NCBI GenBank assembly: GCA_015486425.1
Contig: WFRQ01000271.1
Span: 1 to 11,955 of the forward strand
Direction: 5' to 3'
Source: Deltaproteobacteria bacterium
Lineage (GTDB): Bacteria > Desulfobacterota > Dissulfuribacteria > Dissulfuribacterales > QOAL01
DNA length: 11,955 bases
The position numbers and the translations under genes were made by a program. Below are positions 8,429-11,955 of the stretch, in pieces. A model generated the notes under the pieces. That model ran no database searches and was not told the origin of the DNA. It was given only the letters and a program-made list of their open reading frames with translations. Each line of letters starts with the position of its first letter. Positions within the stretch are counted from its first letter, which is position 1.

Positions 8429-8922
8429 GGTTCTGTACAGGCCTCCGCCTCTTTTTTGTCATTAATGGCCTCCTGGTAGAAAGTTTTTAGAAACAGCATC
8501 ATGAACCACATGGCAGGTACGCAGAACAGATGGTCGTTACGCGTGAAATAAAAGAGCCATCTCTTGGCAGTAAGAGGCCCGTTAAGGCGCTGGTTCAGCA
8601 GATTGGTACCTGTAATGGCATTTTCAGGCAGGTGAAGCATTAGGCTGTGTACAATGAGTGTGTTTATGTTCCATAAAAGGAAAAAAAACAGTGATATCTT
8701 CAGGTAATTCCAGCCTGGGCAGCGAACAAGGGGATGCTTATGAAGGGTATAAATGAGAAATATCATGGCCGCGCCAAAAAGGCCATGCGCCATCTGGTGC
8801 ACATATATGCCTTCTGGAGGCCCATGTATCTGAACTGCCAGGGCGTTACCTGCCGTGGCGGCAAGAATCAGACAGATGATACCGGCGATGCGAAACATCG
8901 CCGGACGATACATACGCGGCAT
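8425..8922 (-). CDS. Histidine-rich small membrane protein coupled to the sensor kinase
   Basis: I do not recognise a named family. The 165 residues start with a basic stretch and a hydrophobic signal or anchor (about 10-29, ending NALA). A short loop follows with H33, H42 and H46 in an IHGPPEGIYVHQMAHG context. Hydrophobic segments lie at about 45-60, 75-96 and 131-147, and the tail is acidic and probably cytoplasmic. Histidines also sit at 61, 63, 92, 97 and 131, near membrane edges, which could suit heme or metal binding (inference). ATG 8922 has AGGAGA just upstream, at good spacing. It is the first gene of the minus-strand cluster, and its stop overlaps the kinase start, so a shared sensing role is the simplest reading. 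An alternative start at codon 4 (M) would lose only the PR residues. Confidence 0.8.
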   Translation of the reverse strand: MPRMYRPAMFRIAGIICLILAATAGNALAVQIHGPPEGIYVHQMAHGLFGAAMIFLIYTLHKHPLVRCPGWNYLKISLFFFLLWNINTLIVHSLMLHLPENAITGTNLLNQRLNGPLTAKRWLFYFTRNDHLFCVPAMWFMMLFLKTFYQEAINDKKEAEACTEP

Positions 8923-8937
8923 AAATTTCTCCTGTTA

Positions 8938-8969
8938 TTAATGTTAACAACTTATTTAATGTTAACAAC
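8938..8969. promoter_or_regulatory. Tandem TGTTAACA repeat before the sensor gene
   Basis: The 14-base sequence TTAATGTTAACAAC occurs at 8938-8951 and again at 8956-8969, a period of 18 bases. Each copy contains the self-complementary octamer TGTTAACA (8942-8949, 8960-8967). The pair sits directly upstream of the ribosome site (8930-8935) of the minus-strand cluster. Tandem palindromes so near a start suggest an operator where bound protein would block transcription or initiation. The regulator is unknown, and chance duplication in AT-rich DNA is possible but less likely for 14 identical bases. Confidence 0.4.
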
Positions 8970-9102
8970 GTCACGTAAACTAATCAGAGGGTAAAGGTGT
9001 TGGCCCTCGGTAATCTGTGGTTTGAGACTTGTGGATTATGCTGCCTGTCAAATCATGTTCTATCTATTCTCGGATAAAATGATATACATCCAATGGATAC
9101 CC

Positions 9103-9119
9103 TACAAAATATGTGCCAC
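9103..9119 (-). promoter_or_regulatory. Weak sigma-54-like promoter toward the sensor/molybdoenzyme cluster
   Basis: On the minus strand the sequence reads GTGGCACATATTTTGTA. The TGGCAC -24 element is perfect and lies at the right distance from TTGTA, where consensus is TTGCA. The replaced C of the -12 GC is normally well conserved, so this is a doubtful site. If real, transcription would start near 9092, about 170 bases before the first gene of the cluster. Confidence 0.2.
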
Positions 9120-9555
9120 TACATGGCAGCATGAAAAAGAAACAGGTGAATTGGGTAAATTGAAGGAGTGTTAATTGATGATTTTTCGCATTTTAAATTG
9201 AGGATAAACCGGAGATCAGATTGAAAAATTTCAGTTTGGCGCACTACATGTTTGTCTTAACTTATTGAATTAACAGAATTAATAATCTGGCGAATACCCG
9301 GTCAACATAATCTCACATGACATCATACAGGGAGATGCCCCATTGGAAGCGGGTTAAATAATCAATGCACGGCTAGTTTTTTATTTTATCTTTAAGGATA
9401 TCAAATTGACATTTTTCATAATTATACATAAAATCCCATAAATACAGTAGGTTAAGCATATCTTTCAGTAAATGTCTGAAAACCGTTGCATGAAAAATAT
9501 CTCTGCTTCATTCAAAGATCGTACCTGAGAAACATAGTAGGTTATGTGAGTAAAT

Positions 9556-9575
9556 GTGCAACTATTTTGTTGCAC
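9556..9575. promoter_or_regulatory. GTGCAAC...GTTGCAC inverted repeat
   Basis: GTGCAAC (9556-9562) and GTTGCAC (9569-9575) are perfect 7-base inverted copies separated by TATTTT. The half-site GTTGCA recurs as a tighter palindrome at 9725-9737 and singly at 9484-9489, which supports a shared DNA-binding protein over an RNA hairpin. It lies roughly 340 bases upstream of the predicted transporter transcription start, far but possible for an enhancer-type site. Confidence 0.35.
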
Positions 9576-9724
9576 CATTTATAATGGTTTCAAAAATAAA
9601 GATACCAGTAGTGATATGAGCATTTGTTAAAATTATATATTTTGCAGGGACCTTAATGAAAATTCGCGTCCAAATATTGAATTATCAATAACAGAAGCAT
9701 ACTGATAGGTCTTTTTTTATTTAG

Positions 9725-9737
9725 GTTGCACTGCAAC
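9725..9737. promoter_or_regulatory. GTTGCA-C-TGCAAC palindrome, candidate activator site
   Basis: Perfect 13-base palindrome GTTGCACTGCAAC with a single central base. A partial copy (GTTGCG) follows at 9744-9749. Its centre is about 170 bases upstream of the start predicted from the sigma-54 element at 9877-9893, within the usual range for upstream activator sites of NtrC-type regulators. This supports the element as part of one control region, though no such regulator is encoded in the window. Confidence 0.4.
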
Positions 9738-9768
9738 AATATGGTTGCGGTTAAAAAATCCTCTTTTT

Positions 9769-9792
9769 ATATTTTAATTTATATTAAAATAT
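9769..9792. repeat. AT-only 10-bp inverted repeat in a bent-looking tract
   Basis: ATATTTTAAT at 9769-9778 and ATTAAAATAT at 9783-9792 are perfect inverted copies around TTAT. It lies in a tract (about 9755-9875) made almost wholly of A and T runs, between the GTTGCA palindrome and the sigma-54 element. Such DNA is often intrinsically bent or bound by nucleoid proteins, which would help looping between activator and promoter. No clear IHF consensus was found. In so AT-rich a stretch, chance origin is possible. Confidence 0.3.
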
Positions 9793-9876
9793 GATTTTTA
9801 ATATTTTTTGATCATTACTATCTGATTTTAAAGGAAAAAAATAAAAAAGCTGTGAAAAATTTAAAAATTGTTGTTT

Positions 9877-9893
9877 TTGGCTTCATGCTTGCA
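9877..9893 (+). promoter_or_regulatory. Sigma-54 promoter for the TauE/SafE gene
   Basis: TTGGCTTCATGCTTGCA carries GG at 9879-9880 and GC at 9891-9892 with exactly 10 bases between, the defining spacing of sigma-54 promoters. It matches 11 of 14 informative positions of YTGGCACGRNNNTTGCW, including a perfect TTGCA -12 element. Transcription would begin near 9904, giving a leader of about 180 bases before the transporter start at 10085. The palindromes upstream and the intervening AT-rich tract fit the usual architecture. An activator with an AAA+ domain would be required and is not in the window. Confidence 0.55.
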
Positions 9894-9931
9894 ATGTAGA
9901 AATTGACGCAACGAAAGAAGATATAGATATT

Positions 9932-10045
9932 ATGTTTCATATCTTCAAATGGCCACAGGTGCTGCATCGGCTGGAGACCAGATTATTCAGCTTCAATATT
10001 GAAATGAATTCTCAGGTATTCCGGCTGGGGAGGCATGAGAGTTAA
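9932..10045 (+). CDS. Possible 37-residue leader peptide
   Basis: An ATG frame of 37 codons ends in TAA, 39 bases before the transporter start and wholly inside its presumed leader. The protein begins MFHIFKWPQV and ends RLGRHES; it is basic, with no recognisable domain. The only upstream purine tract is GAAAGAAG, about 12 bases away, so initiation would be poor. The DNA here is less AT-rich than that just upstream. A run of this length without a stop is not rare by chance, so I give it low weight. Confidence 0.18.
   Translation: MFHIFKWPQVLHRLETRLFSFNIEMNSQVFRLGRHES
9985..10009 (+). other. Hairpin in the transporter leader
   Basis: ATTCA (9985-9989) pairs with TGAAT (10005-10009), and inside them TTCAATATTGAA (9992-10003) is a perfect 12-base palindrome. 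Together they form an extended imperfect hairpin or DNA operator. A second small stem, GCGGT/ACCGC (10048-10052 with 10056-10060), lies just before the ribosome site. Either could affect translation of the transporter, but no known riboswitch pattern is recognised. Confidence 0.25.
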
Positions 10046-10084
10046 GGGCGGTTGTACCGCAAATCAAAGAAGAGGAGTAAAAGC

Positions 10085-11764
10085 ATGAAATTGAGAAGCA
10101 GTATAGGGGTACTGTTAAGCTGTCTGTTTCTGGCAGTAATGCAGTCATCGGCATTTGGAGCCAGCGCTACTCTAAATTCCCAGGAGATCAAGGCTGGCGA
10201 ACCAGTTACTGTTACCGGTCAGATTGAGCCAGGTCAGGACCTTGTCATGGTTATTTGCAATGACAAGCAATTCAAACCTTCAGACTCAACTGGTGAAAAG
10301 GAACGGAACAAGCTGACCAAAAAATTCGGTGACACATCCATTCCTCCTATTTTTTACATTGTAACAACAAAGCCTGATGCCTACGCTACTCCAAAGGTTG
10401 TTGCAAAGGGGCAGACAAGCGGGCCATTTGCATTCCCTCCCTTCAAATTTGAAGTGGATGTTAACAAGATCAAAAACTGGAATGAAATTCCGGCTGATGC
10501 CAGAAGCGCTCTTGCCCCTGTGGTAACCAGTGAGGCACAGTGGAAGTTCCTGATTTTTACACACGAAAAGAAGTTCGGTATTAATACCATCAGTAAGGAA
10601 CGTCCTATTGGCGGCGGTAATGCCAGGATGGTCCTGTCCGACGCATCGAAGGATCCCAAGCCCTGGAATGATGGCGTAAGCGTTTCTCTGGACAAGACCA
10701 CGGGCAAGTACTCCGTGACCATGACTCCATACAAGAATATCGCTCCTGATACAAAGATGGATGTTGTGGTAAACGGTCAGAAGGCTGCAAGCTTTACTGT
10801 AAAACCATCTGGATTTTTCTTCACAAAGGGTAATACCTACATGAATCCCCTTTGGGTATTCCTCGGTGCACTGGTTATCGGTATCCTGTTCGTTATCATG
10901 GGCGCAGCAGGCGGGCTTTTTACAGCAGCATACCAGATCACGGTTATCGGCACCAAAGGACCGGTTGGCGTAAATGCAGCAAATACCATTAAGCCAACAA
11001 ACCTCTTCCTGACGCTTGTTTCACCCCTTTCAGGGCTGATCAATTACTATAAGGAAAAGAGGTTTGCATGGCCGGTTGCAATGTTCTTTGCTGCAGGTAT
11101 TCTCATCGGCGCCTTCTTTATTGGACCCACATTCTCAGCAAAGTATCTCCCTCTCAAAGCCTACAAGTTCTATCTTGGTATTGTGTGTCTTCTCATCGGC
11201 GTCAAGCTGTATACTGAGAGTCTGCCAAGCCAGATAGAAAAGAAAAAGGCTATGAAGGCCATCATCCAGAAATTCAACAAGGCAGTTGCCGAGGCCAAGA
11301 AGACTGGCAAGGCTGCTGACATGGGCAAGGTTGAGTTTGACAAGTTCAACTTAGTGAAATTCGACATAAGATTCTGGGGCGAAACATTTGTTGCCAAGCC
11401 TTTGCACATGTTCTTCGGCGGTATCATAATGGGTGTTATCGCATCATCCTTCGGTGTGGGTGGCGGCTTCATGTTTATGCCCTTCATGACCACGTTTATG
11501 GGTTATCCCATGTATCTTGCGGTGCCCATTGCCATATCAGGGGCCTTCGCAACATCCCTGGGCGGTATTGCAAAGTATATCCTCATGGGTTATCAGCCTG
11601 ACTGGATCATGGCAGCCTGTATCGCAGGCGGTGCCATGGGTGGCGGTATGATAGGCCCTAAGATTCAGAAAAAGCTTCCTGAGATATTCCTCAAGAGAAT
11701 GCTTGCTCTGGCACTTATCATTGTATTCATGAAGTACACAAAACTTCTGCCCTTCTTCAGGTAG
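10085..11764 (+). CDS. TauE/SafE-family anion exporter with large exported N-terminal domain
   Basis: Predicted inner-membrane permease of the TauE/SafE (formerly DUF81) family, whose members move sulfite, sulfonates and related organic anions. I use ATG 10085, with GAGGAG about 8 bases upstream, giving 559 residues; the TTG at 10052 lacks such a site. Residues 1-25 are a signal peptide (cleavage near AFG-A). About 26-250 form a soluble, probably periplasmic, beta-rich domain starting SATLNSQEIKAGEPVTVTG, reminiscent of Ig-like folds. The membrane part starts near 253, with a glycine-rich first repeat (MGAAGGLF). A Lys/Ala-rich loop at about 379-436 separates it from the second repeat, which has the FGVGGGFMFMPF motif at 456-467. 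Typical family members are 250-300 residues, so the N-terminal domain and the loop are additions. Substrate is unproven. Confidence 0.9.
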   Translation: MKLRSSIGVLLSCLFLAVMQSSAFGASATLNSQEIKAGEPVTVTGQIEPGQDLVMVICNDKQFKPSDSTGEKERNKLTKKFGDTSIPPIFYIVTTKPDAYATPKVVAKGQTSGPFAFPPFKFEVDVNKIKNWNEIPADARSALAPVVTSEAQWKFLIFTHEKKFGINTISKERPIGGGNARMVLSDASKDPKPWNDGVSVSLDKTTGKYSVTMTPYKNIAPDTKMDVVVNGQKAASFTVKPSGFFFTKGNTYMNPLWVFLGALVIGILFVIMGAAGGLFTAAYQITVIGTKGPVGVNAANTIKPTNLFLTLVSPLSGLINYYKEKRFAWPVAMFFAAGILIGAFFIGPTFSAKYLPLKAYKFYLGIVCLLIGVKLYTESLPSQIEKKKAMKAIIQKFNKAVAEAKKTGKAADMGKVEFDKFNLVKFDIRFWGETFVAKPLHMFFGGIIMGVIASSFGVGGGFMFMPFMTTFMGYPMYLAVPIAISGAFATSLGGIAKYILMGYQPDWIMAACIAGGAMGGGMIGPKIQKKLPEIFLKRMLALALIIVFMKYTKLLPFFR

Positions 11765-11773
11765 TAGATATGG

Positions 11774-11809
11774 TGCACCGGGCGGGCCTGTACTCGCTCG
11801 TCCGGTGTA
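11774..11809 (+). other. GC-rich hairpin after the transporter stop
   Basis: The arms CACCGGGCGGGC (11776-11787) and GCTCGTCCGGTG (11796-11807) pair over 12 bp with two G-U wobbles, extending by two more pairs, around an 8-base loop. It starts about 10 bases after the stop codon. Only a weak T-rich stretch (CTTGTTTTG) follows, some bases away, so it may be a partial terminator or an mRNA 3'-end stabiliser. Confidence 0.5.
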
Positions 11810-11899
11810 GCCGCTTGTTTTGTCTGCCTGGAATTACATATTGAACTCCCTGAATATGGTCTATGAGCAATTCATAGGTCCTCTATTCTTCCTCCTCGG

Positions 11900-11941
11900 C
11901 CAGGGGCTGAACACCCTAATTCTTCAGCCCCTGGTTTTTTT
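11900..11941 (+). terminator. Strong intrinsic terminator
   Basis: CCAGGGGCTGAA (11900-11911) and TTCAGCCCCTGG (11923-11934) form a perfect 12-bp stem with an 11-base loop, followed directly by seven T residues. It lies 136 bases after the transporter stop. It may end the transporter transcript or a short independent RNA from 11765-11941. Confidence 0.88.
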
Positions 11942-11955
11942 GCAGTTTCCTGTAA

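Larger units (their letters stand above)
8923..10084. other. Long divergent intergenic region
   Basis: About 1.16 kb between the divergent membrane-sensor cluster and the TauE/SafE gene. Neither strand has a convincing protein gene; the longest notable small frame is the 37-codon one at 9932-10045. Base composition changes along it: mixed near 8970-9150, then AT-rich, with an extreme AT tract at about 9755-9875. No tRNA, rRNA, insertion sequence or CRISPR array was seen. Its regulatory-looking elements are listed separately. The length and palindrome content point to control of both flanking units or to an unannotated small RNA. The stretch 9120-9480 shows nothing I can name. Confidence 0.6.

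Noticed and set aside
9179..9202. Short ATG frame after a GGAG at about 9165
   Set aside because: It is only seven codons long with no conserved feature, too short to support as a gene.
9949..9966. Second sigma-54-like match (TGGCCACAGGTGCTGCA)
   Set aside because: GG and GC are 11 bases apart rather than 10, and the -12 lacks TTGC. The element at 9877-9893 is clearly better.
8923..10084. CRISPR array, tRNA, insertion sequence or attachment site in the long gap
   Set aside because: I found no regularly spaced long repeats, no cloverleaf-like segments, and no transposase frame or paired terminal repeats. The only repeats are short and regulatory in appearance.

Overview
The window looks like chromosomal DNA of an anaerobic, Gram-negative bacterium, most likely a deltaproteobacterium (Desulfobacterota). 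The grounds are protein flavour and gene content: a LolC/LolE-type lipoprotein permease implies an outer membrane, a lysS-lolC gene pair is a familiar order in that group, and there is a PsrA/PhsA-type molybdoenzyme with a 16-cysteine iron-sulfur partner, a PAS histidine kinase of the NtrB-like type, and a TauE/SafE transporter with a large exported domain. This is inference from recognised families, not a database match.

Region 1 (1-4130, plus strand) is housekeeping in character. A leader of about 300 bases with a candidate sigma-70 promoter precedes lysS (lysyl-tRNA synthetase). A lipoprotein-release permease (lolC-like) follows after 27 bases. After a 133-base gap comes a RimK-like ATP-grasp ligase. 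A strong intrinsic terminator at 4091-4130 closes the block. No LolD ATPase gene is present.

Region 2 (4187-8922, minus strand) is a four-gene cluster read from right to left: a small histidine-rich membrane protein, a membrane-anchored PAS histidine kinase (4-base ATGA overlap), a 79-base gap, a cytoplasmic-type molybdopterin oxidoreductase, and a four-cluster ferredoxin-like subunit (4-base GTGA overlap). The first two genes look like a sensing unit and the last two like a soluble redox enzyme. The cluster has no NrfD-type membrane anchor, no Tat signal and no response regulator.

Region 3 (8923-10084) is about 1.16 kb without a convincing gene. It lies between the divergent minus-strand cluster and the plus-strand transporter. 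It holds a tandem TGTTAACA repeat next to the minus-strand start, repeated GTTGCA/TGCAAC palindromes, a very AT-rich tract with a 10-bp inverted repeat, and a good sigma-54 promoter match (GG-N10-GC at 9879-9892) facing the transporter. A 37-codon ORF and a hairpin lie in the presumed leader.

Region 4 (10085-11955) is a TauE/SafE-family anion exporter with a signal peptide and a domain of about 225 residues before the membrane part. Two hairpins follow, the second a clear intrinsic terminator.

Working model (inference): the membrane sensor pair signals to an unseen sigma-54 activator that binds the GTTGCA palindromes and turns on the exporter, and possibly the molybdoenzyme. That would link reduction of a cytoplasmic, perhaps sulfur-containing, substrate to export of an anion such as sulfite or a sulfonate.
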